From the NCBI RefSeq assembly GCF_014651855.1, contig NZ_BMXR01000005.1:133471-197470 (forward strand): a stretch of 64,000 nucleotides of DNA, read 5' to 3'. The first letter of the stretch is position 1. Each line of letters begins with the position of its first letter. The DNA comes from Saccharospirillum salsuginis. GTDB lineage: Bacteria; Pseudomonadota; Gammaproteobacteria; Pseudomonadales; Natronospirillaceae. The translations under genes and the position numbers were made by a program. This document shows, piece by piece, positions 36,305 to 45,517 of the stretch. The notes beneath the pieces are model-generated. The model searched no databases, was not told where the DNA came from, and was given only the letters and a program-made list of their open reading frames with translations.

Positions 36305-36333
36305 GACCGCCGATGCATTCGCCGTCGGCGGTC
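36305..36333. terminator. Hairpin between the collagenase and the outer-membrane protein genes
   Basis: GACCGCCGA and TCGGCGGTC form a perfect 9-bp stem, 7 bases after the collagenase stop. It is followed by a pyrimidine-rich tract (actcttctcgctt). The two genes are convergent. Confidence 0.65.
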
Positions 36334-36360
36334 ACTCTTCTCGCTTAATATTCGACTGCG

Positions 36361-36909
36361 CTAGAACCGGGCACTGAGCGACACGCTCGCGGCCATGTAG
36401 GCGTCGGGCGGTGTATCCAGCCCGCCATAGGGGTTGCCGCGCATTTGCCATTCGGCTTCCAGCGACCCCCGCTTGAAGTGGTAACCGCCACCGGCCGACA
36501 CATAGTAGGCCACGGCTTCCAGTTCCGGTTGGTAGTCCACCAACCATGTTTCCTGAAACTGCCCCACGCCGACGTAAGCGGTCCACCCTTGCGAATCCAG
36601 ATTGACGCCGGTGTGAATATCCAGTGAGAAACCATCCACCCGTAGCGTGGCATCGGTTTGATCCACGGTTTGATAGACGGTACCGACGATCCGAAAATAC
36701 CGGTGAGCAGCGGAAAGATGGACGCGTGGGCCGAGAAACAACTGCTGCGACTCCGACTCCGCGTAAGACAACGCCAATGCTTGGCTGCCCACACCGACAC
36801 TCAGGTTGCGATCGTCCGCAACCAGGCTCGCCGACGCGGCACCCAAGCACAGGGTCAGCGCACACCGGCGAAGCCCTCTCCCATTCAAACCCTTGTTGTT
36901 ACACACCAT
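36361..36909 (-). CDS. Predicted outer-membrane beta-barrel protein, 182 aa
   Basis: The ATG at 36909 has GAGGCGG. A signal peptide (LTLCLGAASASLVAD) is followed by alternating-residue strands such as YFRIVGTVYQTV, WTAYVGVGQF and YVSAGGGYHFKRG. The protein ends in ...SVSLSARF with a terminal Phe, the outer-membrane sorting signal. Its eight or so strands fit a small OmpW/OmpA-like barrel, but the family is unrecognised. Lies between two secreted protease genes. Confidence 0.65.
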   Translation of the reverse strand: MVCNNKGLNGRGLRRCALTLCLGAASASLVADDRNLSVGVGSQALALSYAESESQQLFLGPRVHLSAAHRYFRIVGTVYQTVDQTDATLRVDGFSLDIHTGVNLDSQGWTAYVGVGQFQETWLVDYQPELEAVAYYVSAGGGYHFKRGSLEAEWQMRGNPYGGLDTPPDAYMAASVSLSARF

Positions 36910-37042
36910 CTGTCCGCCTCTGTTTCTTTCCGTGAACGACCCATAACCAAAAAAGGCCACACCGACCTGGGCAGTCGATGCAGCCAATTGAACCGAACGG
37001 TTGAGGTGAGTCAGCCGTTCGGTTGTTTCGGGGTTTCCGACG

Positions 37043-38983
37043 TTATTCGATTTCGCGAATGAGCGATAGCCCTTCGAAGTTTTCGTAACCGTGGATACCG
37101 ATGTACCAGGTACCTTCGGCCGGGTTCTCGATCACACAGCTTTCCTCGTTACCGTCTTCGAACGGACGGCAATCGAAGGTTTTCCGGCTGACGTCCGAAC
37201 CATGACGCACGTAGAGGTCGGCGTCGCCTTCACCGCGCGCGATGCTGATGCTCAGTTTGCTGTCACCGGCTTTCACTTCCTGGGTGTAACGCAACCACTG
37301 GCCTTTGTCGGCGGACAGGTTGTCATCCTGCTCGGAGACGCCGCCGTTGTCCGGCGCTTCAACCGTCGCGGTCAGGGTGACACCGGAGTAGTCGGTGTAC
37401 GGGTCCAGCATGATGTACCAGTCGCCCTGCTGCGGGTATCTGAAGCTGCACAGCTCGTTGTTGCCCTGACGGTACGGGCGGCAATCGTGACTGGACTTCG
37501 TCGGCTCTTCGCCTTGTTTGACGTAGAGGTCGGCATCGCCCGAACCGCCGCTGATCTGGATGTCCAGCTTGGTGGCGCCTTCGGGAACCGCGATGCGGTA
37601 GGCTACGTCGTCCGGTGCGGCCTTGGTGTCCGCCAGGTTCGACTCGGCCACGCCGCTCTCCAGGTCAATCAACACCGGTTCGGTTGTATCGGTGGAACAG
37701 CCCTGCTGTTGTAGGTAGTCGTGCGCGGCCTTCGCCTGGATCAGGCCGTGGCCGTAGTAGATGTCACGACCGGCGGAACCGAGGTCGACGGCGGTGCTGT
37801 TCAGAGCGTTGCGCAGGTCCTGCGCCGAACAGCCTTGGTTGTTGCTCCACACCAGCGCGGAGACACCGGCGACGTGCGGGGTCGCCATCGAGGTTCCGTT
37901 GAAGTAGGCGTAACGGCCACCCGGAATTGTGGAGCGCACGCTCACGCCCGGCGCGGCGATTTCGACCTGGCTGTTGTACTGGGAGAAGTTGGCGCGGTTG
38001 TTGTTGCTGTCCGTCGCCGCGACGGAATACACCGCATCGTAGGACGCCGGATAGGAGTAACGGTTGTTACCGTCGTTACCGGCGGCCGCCACCAACAGCA
38101 TGCCGTTGTCGTAGAAGTTCTGCATGGCCTGACGTTCGGACTGGCTGGAACCGGGTCCGCCCAGGCTCATGTTGACCACGCTCGCGCCCGAATCGGAGCA
38201 TTGCTCGATGGCCTGAATCAGGTCCGAGCCGTAAGCCCAGTCGCCGTTGTTGTTGAAGATCTTGACGATGTGCAGGCCCAGTTGACCGGACGGATTCACA
38301 CCGACCACGCCAATGCCGTTGCCGCCCAACGCCGCGATGGTGCCGGCGACGTGGGTGCCGTGTCCGTTACCGTCGTGGTTCCAGTTACCGGCGTATTGGC
38401 TGGTGACACTGCCGGTGATACCCGCATTCGGCAGGTCCGGATGATTGATGTCGTAACCGCTGTCGATAATACAAACCTTAGAATCTACAGTGGCGCCATC
38501 AAGAACCTGATCGGCCTGTACGCGGGTGATGCCGTAGGGTGTGTCTTCCGCCAGCAGGTAGCGAACGGGGTCCGGCTCGACATAGGCGACCGCGTCTTCG
38601 TTGCGCAACTGTTCGACCTGCTCGTCGCTCAATTCGGCGACACTGGCTTGCAGATCGTTCAGGTGCATCAGGGACGTCGCACCGCCGGCACGCGAGAGAA
38701 TGTGGTCCGCCGAGCGGGTGGAGAAGGTGCCGTTGCTGCGTTGCAGGCTGGCCCGGCGTTCATCGTATTTCACGATGTAGCGGCCGGTTTCGCCGATCTT
38801 GCCGGCGTTGAAGTCCGCACCGTTGTCGGGTGTGGTTTCGTTTTGCGTCGCGTCACTCGCGCTGTCGTCACCGACCGGGCGGGCGTGTCCGTCCAGGTCG
38901 AGACATCCGGCCAGTGTCAAAGCGGAGACACCGGCGCAAGCCATTAAAAAGGAGTTCTTCTTTAGCATTCCTTGACCGTCCAT
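37043..38983 (-). CDS. Subtilisin-like serine protease lipoprotein with two PPC domains
   Basis: A 646-residue S8 protease. The lipobox LTLAGC follows a short signal. An inhibitor-like propeptide (GRYIVKYDERRASL to EDAVAYVEPDPV) precedes the catalytic triad: Asp in KVCIIDSGYDINHP, His in GHGTHVAGTIAAL, Ser in FNGTSMATPHVAGVSALVW. Two C-terminal PPC domains each contain GDADLYV. The alternative ATG at 38968 would leave AAGGA directly abutting it, so the exact start is uncertain. An extracellular or surface protease for protein breakdown; PPC domains are usually removed or mediate substrate contact. No operon partner. Confidence 0.9.
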   Translation of the reverse strand: MDGQGMLKKNSFLMACAGVSALTLAGCLDLDGHARPVGDDSASDATQNETTPDNGADFNAGKIGETGRYIVKYDERRASLQRSNGTFSTRSADHILSRAGGATSLMHLNDLQASVAELSDEQVEQLRNEDAVAYVEPDPVRYLLAEDTPYGITRVQADQVLDGATVDSKVCIIDSGYDINHPDLPNAGITGSVTSQYAGNWNHDGNGHGTHVAGTIAALGGNGIGVVGVNPSGQLGLHIVKIFNNNGDWAYGSDLIQAIEQCSDSGASVVNMSLGGPGSSQSERQAMQNFYDNGMLLVAAAGNDGNNRYSYPASYDAVYSVAATDSNNNRANFSQYNSQVEIAAPGVSVRSTIPGGRYAYFNGTSMATPHVAGVSALVWSNNQGCSAQDLRNALNSTAVDLGSAGRDIYYGHGLIQAKAAHDYLQQQGCSTDTTEPVLIDLESGVAESNLADTKAAPDDVAYRIAVPEGATKLDIQISGGSGDADLYVKQGEEPTKSSHDCRPYRQGNNELCSFRYPQQGDWYIMLDPYTDYSGVTLTATVEAPDNGGVSEQDDNLSADKGQWLRYTQEVKAGDSKLSISIARGEGDADLYVRHGSDVSRKTFDCRPFEDGNEESCVIENPAEGTWYIGIHGYENFEGLSLIREIE

Positions 38984-39222
38984 TGTTTATTATGTGTACG
39001 TCCAACGCCACTGCGATACTCCGCACAGGGCGTCAAAAGGGAGGCGCAATTGTGACGATTCAATGACGGTTTTCTGAGACTTGATTAACAAACTGTTGAC
39101 CGAATGGTGACATTCTGGCGATTTAATGACCGCCATCACAGCCAGAGTGAGAAGTAGTACAAAACAGTGAAGCGCGTGAGTCGGAATCCGTGAACGAAAT
39201 TCATCAATGACCCGATTTGTAA

Positions 39223-39819
39223 TCAGAACGGCGGCATGCCCGCCCCTTCGACGGTTGACAATTCCGCCAACAGTCGGTGCCCGCCGAAGACATAAATCGC
39301 GTTCAGTACGGCCTCCCCGATCATCACACCGGAGAGCATGCTGGCGGTGCGGATGCGCACCAGGGTGCCGATGTAGACAATTAGGTCGGTTGGTGCGAAG
39401 GGAAAGAAACTCCAGCCGATGACAACCGGCAAACCATATTTCTGCGTCTGGCGTTTGATGTGATCCGCCTTCGGATGTCGCAACAGTTTACGTTCCAGGC
39501 GCGGACCGAGACTCATATGGCGAACCGCCAGGATCACCAGCCAGGAAGACGCCAGAATACCGATCATGTTCAACGCATACGCCAACCAGGGTGGAAACAG
39601 GGCAATGCCGATAAACAACAGCGGCGTACTGGGGATCAACAAGAGTCCACGCAGGCACAGGACAGCAACGTACAGGACAATCAGCGCGCTGCCCTGGCTT
39701 TGGGCCAGCCAGGAAAAAAAGGCGACGGTTCTCGCCAGGTCCCGGACCAGGAATTGCGCGTACAAATACAATGCGAAGGCAATGGCCAGACCCCAAAACA
39801 GCAGTCCTGCGCGTTTCAA
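39223..39819 (-). CDS. TVP38/TMEM64 (VTT-domain) membrane protein
   Basis: A 198-residue integral membrane protein starting with TTG after AAAGGAAATC. Hydrophobic segments and the VTT-domain blocks LRGLLLIPSTPLLFIGIALFPP and GWSFFPFAPTDLIVYIGTLVRI are visible, as in DedA/TVP38 proteins linked to lipid or proton-coupled transport. The mid-protein basic segment HPKADHIKRQTQKYG is cytoplasmic. It is a single gene; no regulatory clue is seen. Confidence 0.75.
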   Translation of the reverse strand: MKRAGLLFWGLAIAFALYLYAQFLVRDLARTVAFFSWLAQSQGSALIVLYVAVLCLRGLLLIPSTPLLFIGIALFPPWLAYALNMIGILASSWLVILAVRHMSLGPRLERKLLRHPKADHIKRQTQKYGLPVVIGWSFFPFAPTDLIVYIGTLVRIRTASMLSGVMIGEAVLNAIYVFGGHRLLAELSTVEGAGMPPF

Positions 39820-39950
39820 ACGGATTTCCTTTCAATGACATCGGCCATCTATCCTAAAAACTCTGGTCCCGGGTGTCAGTGGCAGAAGTCATGGATCGAA
39901 CCGCAAACAGCGGCCAATCTCCGGCCGCTGTTTAAACGCACCGATGGAAA

Positions 39951-40964
39951 TCAGCTGCGATAGGCACCCTGGCGTTCGAACATCCAGCCCGGGTATTCCA
40001 CCGGCAACCGGCTGACGTCATCCAGTCTCGCCAGGTCCTGATCGCTCAGCCGGACCTCGGTCGAACGGATGTTGTCGGTCAACTGTTCGACTCGCTTGGC
40101 CCCGACAATCACACTGGTGACGGCGTCCTGGTGCAGCAGCCAGGCCTGGGCGATCTGGGCGACGCTGGCTTCGTGGTCCCCGGCGATATCGCGCATGACA
40201 TCAACGACATCGAAGGCGCGATCCCGATTCACCGGCGGAAAGTCGAATCCGTCGCGCCGGCCATCACCTGCGCCCTTGCGGTCGTACTTGCCGGAGAGCA
40301 AACCGCCGGCCAGCGGGCTCCAGACCATCAAACCGATGTTCTCGGATTTCAGCATGGGAATGATCTCGCGTTCCAGATCGCGGGCGGCCAAAGTGTAATA
40401 GGCCTGCAGCGACAGGATGGGTGCGAGCCGGCGAGCCTCGGTGATGCCGACGGCCTTGACCACCTGCCAGGCCGCCCAGTTGGACAGACCGATGTAGCGT
40501 ACCAGGCCTTGCTGCACCAGCGTGTTCAATGCTTCCAGCGTTTCGACCATGGGCGTCGCCGGGTCGAAGCCGTGGATCTGGTAGAGGTCGATGTAGTCCA
40601 GCCCCATCCGTTCCAGGCTGGCCCGGACCTGGGTCATGATGTGTCCGCGGGAGGCGCCCATGGCGTTGGGGCTTTCGCCCATGGGGCCGAACACCTTGGT
40701 GGCGACCACGACTTCATGGCGCGGTATGCCCAGATTGCGCAGTGACTGACCGAGAATCCGTTCGCTAGCACCGCCGGCGTAGATGTTGGCCGTGTCGATG
40801 AAGTTGATGCCCGCGTCGAGGGCGGTTTTAACCAGGGCGTCTGCGTCGCTCTGGCCCAGTTGGCCGATCTGGCCCCACATGTCGTCGCCACCGCCGAACG
40901 TCATGGTGCCGAGGCAGAGTTCGGATACGAACAGGCCGCTGTGGCCGAGTTGTTTCATACGCAT
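39951..40964 (-). CDS. Aldo/keto reductase
   Basis: A 337-residue AKR. The start MRMKQLGHSGLFVSELCLGTMTFG follows AAGGAG. Catalytic residues of the (beta/alpha)8 barrel are seen: Asp and Tyr in FIDTANIYAGGASE, Lys in VVATKVFGP, His in YQIHGFD. NADP-binding residues occur near AKRVEQLTDNIRS. The group reduces aldehydes and ketones. It is divergent from an AraC-type regulator 156 bases away, a frequent pairing in which the regulator controls the reductase. Confidence 0.9.
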   Translation of the reverse strand: MRMKQLGHSGLFVSELCLGTMTFGGGDDMWGQIGQLGQSDADALVKTALDAGINFIDTANIYAGGASERILGQSLRNLGIPRHEVVVATKVFGPMGESPNAMGASRGHIMTQVRASLERMGLDYIDLYQIHGFDPATPMVETLEALNTLVQQGLVRYIGLSNWAAWQVVKAVGITEARRLAPILSLQAYYTLAARDLEREIIPMLKSENIGLMVWSPLAGGLLSGKYDRKGAGDGRRDGFDFPPVNRDRAFDVVDVMRDIAGDHEASVAQIAQAWLLHQDAVTSVIVGAKRVEQLTDNIRSTEVRLSDQDLARLDDVSRLPVEYPGWMFERQGAYRS

Positions 40965-41120
40965 GAGTGATCTCCTTGAGTGGTTGCTCGTGAACGCCTG
41001 AACACGTTATCAACCGCGATGCGCATTCCAGCTATCCGTTTCTCTCACGGTCTTGCCCGATCCTCTCATCGTGTCGTGCTGACCGGTGCGGTCCGTCTCT
41101 GCGAGTGCTAATCTTGCGCC

Positions 41121-42005
41121 ATGACTTCGATACTGGAACCGTTAATTACCGCCACCGACGCCCTGTGGCATCGCTACGGCGCCGAACCACCGCTGGATGG
41201 CCTGCGTATCACCCGCACAGACACACCGAGCGGGATCATACGCGCCGTTTACCAGCCATCGCTCTGTGTCGTGTTGCAGGGGTCGAAAATGAGCATGCTG
41301 GGCAATCAGGCGTTTCACTATACGAGCGGTCAGTGCTTGCTGGCGTCGGTGAATGTTCCGGTCACCGCCCGAATCACCGGGGCTTCGGCGGAAACCCCCT
41401 ACCTGGCATTCAGCTTCGCGATTGATCCGGTCACGGTGGGCGATCTGCTGGTTGAACGGGCGGACGCTCTGCCCCAGGTTCAGCCACGTGCAGCCCTGCA
41501 GACCGCTGACATTCCGCAGACTTTGCTGGATCCTCTCACGCGCCTGCTGGCCTTGCCGAACCACCCAGAGGATATGCCCGTTCTCGCCCCGCTCATCCAG
41601 AAGGAAATCGCCTGGCGACTGCTCGGCAGCGAACTTAGCGAACCGCTACGACACCTGGGCTTGAAAGAGAGCCATACGGCCCGCGTCGGCCGGGCTACCG
41701 CCTGGATCCGAGAGCACTACAATCAGCCTCTGCGCGTCACGGACCTTGCCAGAATGATCAACATGAGCCCCGCGTCTTTCCACCGCCACTTTAAAGCGGT
41801 CACCCAGGCCACGCCGGTTCAGTTCCAGAAACAGATTCGACTGCAGGAAGCGCGGCGGTTGTTGTTGACCCGGGAGGATGTCGCGGCGGTGGGGTTCAGC
41901 GTCGGCTACGAAAGCGCGTCGCAGTTCAGTCGGGATTATCGAAAACTGTTCGGGGCGCCACCGGGGCAGGATCGGGACACGATGCGGGCCAGTCTGGCCA
42001 GTTGA
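41121..42005 (+). CDS. AraC-family regulator (AraC_N type), divergent from the aldo/keto reductase
   Basis: A 294-residue regulator. The N-terminal half (IIRAVYQPSLCVVLQGSKMSML, FAIDPVTVGDLLVER) matches the AraC_N domain found in regulators of AKR/oxidoreductase genes. The C-terminal half carries two helix-turn-helix motifs: RVTDLARMINMSPASFHRHFK and VAAVGFSVGYESASQFSRDYRKLFG. It is likely to activate the divergent aldo/keto reductase in response to an aldehyde or related signal; this is the common arrangement, not shown here. Confidence 0.88.
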   Translation: MTSILEPLITATDALWHRYGAEPPLDGLRITRTDTPSGIIRAVYQPSLCVVLQGSKMSMLGNQAFHYTSGQCLLASVNVPVTARITGASAETPYLAFSFAIDPVTVGDLLVERADALPQVQPRAALQTADIPQTLLDPLTRLLALPNHPEDMPVLAPLIQKEIAWRLLGSELSEPLRHLGLKESHTARVGRATAWIREHYNQPLRVTDLARMINMSPASFHRHFKAVTQATPVQFQKQIRLQEARRLLLTREDVAAVGFSVGYESASQFSRDYRKLFGAPPGQDRDTMRASLAS

Positions 42006-42019
42006 TCCCAGAGGAGGAA

Positions 42020-42046
42020 ACAGTAGGAGGCACACCCTCCTACTGT
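42020..42046. terminator. Bidirectional hairpin after the AraC gene
   Basis: ACAGTAGGAGG and CCTCCTACTGT form a perfect 11-bp stem with a 5-base loop between the convergent AraC and small lipoprotein genes. Confidence 0.65.
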
Positions 42047-42063
42047 GTTATGAAAAACGGACG

Positions 42064-42228
42064 TCACATCTCGTCATCGTCTTCCATCATGTCGTCGTCT
42101 TTCATTTCCTCGCTTTTCATGTCGTCCTTCATCATGCCGTCGTCGCCCGTCATGGACGAACAACCCTGCAGGCCGATCAGGCCGACGAAGAAAACGCTGA
42201 GAAACATCATTGCCTTCAGTTTGCTCAT
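42064..42228 (-). CDS. Small Met/Asp-rich lipoprotein, 54 aa
   Basis: A very short gene with a signal MSKLKAMMFLSVFFVGLIG and lipobox LQGC. The mature 32 residues are almost only Met, Asp, Glu and Lys (TGDDGMMKDDMKSEEMKDDD). Repeated Met with acidic residues could bind copper or other cations at the membrane, but this is speculation. GGAGACT precedes the ATG at a fair distance. The neighbouring genes give no clue. Confidence 0.6.
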   Translation of the reverse strand: MSKLKAMMFLSVFFVGLIGLQGCSSMTGDDGMMKDDMKSEEMKDDDMMEDDDEM

Positions 42229-42331
42229 GCTGCCAGTCTCCTTAGTGTCGTTTTTGGATCAGAGTACCGCTCGGATTTGGGCTTACGCCGTTCCGAGTCA
42301 ACTTAGAGACCAGGGTTCATGAAAAGTTCCG

Positions 42332-42919
42332 TTAAATCACGCTGAAGCCAATGAACACAAAGAGACACACAACGACGATCAACGCCGCCAAAGCGAAGGC
42401 GCCATCCTGAGAAATCAACGCCAACCCAAAAATCGACAGTGCGAGACCGGCGCCGTTCGCGCTGAACGGTACGACTTCCATCAAGGGGGTTGCCAGGGCG
42501 ATGGCGATGCAGACCACCGCAATCAGGTAGCGCCCCGGACCGACGACCAGATGAGTCAAGCGGATGTGGGTGTAGCGATCGATGAAACCCGCCGGGCGGC
42601 GCGACCAGTCCAGTGCTTTGTAGAGGGTGTCGCGTTTGACCGTACGGTTCAGCAGCCACTTTGGCAACCAGGGCGGGCCGTTGCGGAACATGAGTTGGGA
42701 CGCGACCAATAACACCAACAGGGCCATCAGTGTGGGGACGCCGGGAATATCGCCCAGAATCGGTGCCAGCATGACCAGGCCGGCTAAGAGCAGGATCGGT
42801 CCCAGTGTTCGGGTGCCGGTGGCGCTGAGCACATCGTCCAGGCAAATGTGTTTGCGATCGGGCACGGTCTGGGCGATGCGGTCGATCAGCCCCGAGAGAT
42901 TGGTGATGTCGTGTGACAT
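42332..42919 (-). CDS. ExoD-family membrane protein
   Basis: A 195-residue protein matching exopolysaccharide-synthesis ExoD: CLDDVLSATGTRTLGPILLLAGLVMLAPILGDIPGVPT at residues about 28-60, then LPKWLLNRTVKRDTLYKAL and two C-terminal hydrophobic regions (YLIAVVCIAIALATPLMEVVPF; FALAALIVVVCLFVFIGF). The ATG at 42919 follows AAAGGGAAACC; the longer frame to 43249 is rejected. The molecular function of ExoD is not established. It is downstream of the sensor kinase gene by about 80 bases and may share its transcript. Confidence 0.8.
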   Translation of the reverse strand: MSHDITNLSGLIDRIAQTVPDRKHICLDDVLSATGTRTLGPILLLAGLVMLAPILGDIPGVPTLMALLVLLVASQLMFRNGPPWLPKWLLNRTVKRDTLYKALDWSRRPAGFIDRYTHIRLTHLVVGPGRYLIAVVCIAIALATPLMEVVPFSANGAGLALSIFGLALISQDGAFALAALIVVVCLFVFIGFSVI

Positions 42920-43001
42920 GACTGGTTTCCCTTTCCATTCGAAGACCGAAGGCTGTTCCCTAGCCTTGTGTCGCCGGCGTGTGATTACAACCGTCGCTCC
43001 G

Positions 43002-44633
43002 TTAGTCAGATGTACCCAGGGCTCTGAAGGGTTCGTTGAGCCGGTCAACGTCCACGTCTTCGAGCGTATCGGCGTCGTCCCCGGCGAGTCGGGTTTCGGC
43101 CAGCGGCACCTCGACACGGAATTCGACGCCGCGAATGTCCAATGGCTGGAAGCTTGCGGTGGCCTGGCGCCCCTTGTTGTGAATGTCCAGCACCCAGGCA
43201 GGGCGGCCGGGTGTGGCCGGGTCGAGCCAGGACGAGCGGGACCGGGCATCGGCCACGGTCAGGCTGTGCGGTTCGGTCTGCCCGGCCCGGGACACCTCCA
43301 CCGACGTAATGGCCTGGTCATACTCGAATTCCAGTTGCTTGTCGGGCGCCTCGTCCGGGTTCAGCCGGACGCGCGGCAACTCGTCCTCCAGCACGATGTC
43401 CACCATCTGGGTCAGTACCCGGCCGTCGGCCAACGTCACACGGATGGAGAGCCAGCCGCCGGTGTTGGCGACATTGGTGATGTTCACGCGGCCTTCATAG
43501 CCCTTGGCGATTTCACCGACGAAGAACAACCCCAGGCCCTTGCCGTGATGCTCCTTCACCTTGCGCGTCGAATAGCCGAGCTGGAACACCTTGGCCTGGT
43601 CCTCCTCGGAGATCGGTGGCCCGCCGTTGAAAACGCTGATGCAGGCCAGACCGTCCCGCTCGGTCAGGTTCACGGCGACGCGGCGATATTTGTGGCGGTA
43701 GGGGCGTTTGCCACTGAAGAACTGGGCATTTTTCAGCAGGTTTTCCAACAGCAGCACCCAGTGGTTCTCCAGCCCCAACAAGGCCCCGCAGGGTTGAATG
43801 TCGACCCAGAAGGTCGCGTCGTCCTGCCAGCGACAGGGCAGCCCCCGGGCCAGTTCGGTTTTGAATGCCGGGCCGTTTTCGAGCAGCGGGGTCAGGGCGC
43901 GTTCCAGCGCGCGCACCGGTGAGAAATCCGGCTGCAACGATTGGGTGGCGGCCGACTCCGGGTCCAATACCTGTTGATAATACTGCTCTTCGAGATCGCA
44001 CAGTTGATTGGCGATGTGCAGGGCGATGTTGTCGGTCGTCGCCAGATCCAGCAGGTCCCACAAGTAGCGTAACTGATCCAGCGCGTCCCGCGTTTCCTCA
44101 TAGCCGCTGTCGGCTTCATCGAGCCGGACCAGGCTGGCTTCCAACACCGCCTGCACCTTGTCGAAGCCGATCACACCGTTGTGGCGCACCTCGGCGGCGA
44201 TGCTCTTGAAGTGCAGGAATTTCTCGTCGTACTCGATGTATTCCAGCAGTTTGTCGCTGATGAATAGCTTCAACTTATCGGCATGGCCGGCGTAGGTGTG
44301 CACTTTCTGCTGCAACTGTTTGCGGCTTTGCCAGAGTTGGTCGACCTCATCCTGAAAGCGTTTGACCTGCTTGCGGTTCCGCTTGCGATCCCGACCGAAG
44401 CGGTGCACATCGTGAATCAGGAAAATAAAGAAAATCGCCGTCAGCGCCGCCTTGATTTTGTAATCGAACACAAAGGCCGGCACGTCGTAAAACGCGATCA
44501 ACTCCGGTTCGGACATCAGGAAGAAATAAGCCACCAGGAACAGGCCAAAGAAACTGCTCAGCCAACCGTAACGCAACTTCAGAGACGGCAAATAGGGATG
44601 GGTCTTGCCATTCAAACCCTGTGATTCAGCCAT
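43002..44633 (-). CDS. Atypical sensor histidine kinase, 543 aa
   Basis: Two N-terminal membrane helices (SSFFGLFLVAYFFLM; IKAALTAIFFIFLI) are followed by a coiled-coil region (KRNRKQVKRFQDEVDQLWQ) and a long helical domain. The ATP-binding GHKL domain begins around residue 300, with the N-box LLLENLLKNAQFF, G1 SVFNGGPPISEEDQ and G2 HHGKGLGLFFVGEIAKG. No standard H-box (SHELRTP type) is visible; candidate phospho-His residues are in KFLHFKSIAAEVRHNG. A further 140 residues follow the ATPase. The start overlaps the response-regulator stop by 8 bases, so they are partners. The signal is unknown. Confidence 0.75.
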   Translation of the reverse strand: MAESQGLNGKTHPYLPSLKLRYGWLSSFFGLFLVAYFFLMSEPELIAFYDVPAFVFDYKIKAALTAIFFIFLIHDVHRFGRDRKRNRKQVKRFQDEVDQLWQSRKQLQQKVHTYAGHADKLKLFISDKLLEYIEYDEKFLHFKSIAAEVRHNGVIGFDKVQAVLEASLVRLDEADSGYEETRDALDQLRYLWDLLDLATTDNIALHIANQLCDLEEQYYQQVLDPESAATQSLQPDFSPVRALERALTPLLENGPAFKTELARGLPCRWQDDATFWVDIQPCGALLGLENHWVLLLENLLKNAQFFSGKRPYRHKYRRVAVNLTERDGLACISVFNGGPPISEEDQAKVFQLGYSTRKVKEHHGKGLGLFFVGEIAKGYEGRVNITNVANTGGWLSIRVTLADGRVLTQMVDIVLEDELPRVRLNPDEAPDKQLEFEYDQAITSVEVSRAGQTEPHSLTVADARSRSSWLDPATPGRPAWVLDIHNKGRQATASFQPLDIRGVEFRVEVPLAETRLAGDDADTLEDVDVDRLNEPFRALGTSD

Positions 44634-45417
44634 GGTCCGGCCTCCAACAATACGACTCCTCATCCCCGAAGGTCACGATGCCCTCGCCTGCCTTGCATCG
44701 CTCGGTGAACGCGCCCGTCTCTTCCTCGGCCTGATCGAACGCCCGGCGCAAGGTGCGAATGTGCTGACGGTAATTCGCGTAGGAAAACCGCTCCGGGTCC
44801 GCATCCAACTTTTCCGCGATCTGAAACGTCGATAACGGACTCGGCGCTGCCTCCACCAGAAACCGCAGAATCTTTCTAGGCGTCGGCGCCAATGGCCGCC
44901 GTGCATTGGCCGGGTTCATCAAGCGCGTGCCTCGCCAATACACCTCCCAGGTGCGCGTATCGATGCTCAGCGAGCCGCTGCGCAGCATCTCATCGCCCGC
45001 CTGCTCACCGCCGCCGGCCTGCGCCTGACGCAGCGCCGCCCGGATCCGCCAGCACAATACCGCCTCCACATTACGCTGATGCTTGGCGATGAAATCCCGG
45101 GTGCCGCCCTGCTCGAACGCCTCCTGCTCGATGTCCGTCCCGCTGTGCTCCGACAGATACAACACCGGCACCCCCGGCCATCGCTTCAACAACGCCCGGG
45201 ATACTGAGAGACCGGCCAGACTGTTGCCGCCCATATGCGCGTCCAACAAGGCCACATCGGGCTGCTTCGGCGCCTGGCGGATGTGTTGGCAGGCCGCTTC
45301 GGCGAACTTGAACGTCACCACCTCCGTCCGCCCTACGCCGAAGTCTGTGCTCTCCAGCACCGGCTTGAAACGCTCGATCCAGTGGCTTTGGTCTTCTACC
45401 CAGAGAATGGTGGTCAT
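44626..45417 (-). CDS. Response regulator with winged-helix output, 263 aa
   Basis: The receiver domain covers residues 1-125: acidic pair in ILWVEDQ, phospho-Asp in VALLDAHMGG, Ser in VLYLSEHSG and Lys in DFIAKHQ. The spacing of the Asp and the insert GGNSLAGLSVS are unusual compared with OmpR proteins. The C-terminal 110 residues (LSIDTRTWEVYWRG, LAPTPRKILRFLVEAAPSPLSTFQIAEKLD, YANYRQHIRTLRRAFDQ) form an OmpR/PhoB-like DNA-binding winged helix. It is transcribed first in the leftward pair with the atypical kinase. Target genes may include the ExoD-like gene downstream; this is inference. Confidence 0.8.
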   Translation of the reverse strand: MTTILWVEDQSHWIERFKPVLESTDFGVGRTEVVTFKFAEAACQHIRQAPKQPDVALLDAHMGGNSLAGLSVSRALLKRWPGVPVLYLSEHSGTDIEQEAFEQGGTRDFIAKHQRNVEAVLCWRIRAALRQAQAGGGEQAGDEMLRSGSLSIDTRTWEVYWRGTRLMNPANARRPLAPTPRKILRFLVEAAPSPLSTFQIAEKLDADPERFSYANYRQHIRTLRRAFDQAEEETGAFTERCKAGEGIVTFGDEESYCWRPDHG

Positions 45418-45517
45418 GGTGGTTACGGCAGTTACGGCTTTGGACCGTCCAGTGTAGCACCGGGGTTTGTTGTGGCTTTGTGAAGCGGGTCCGGTTTTTG
45501 GGGTGATGTGCCCCTCC

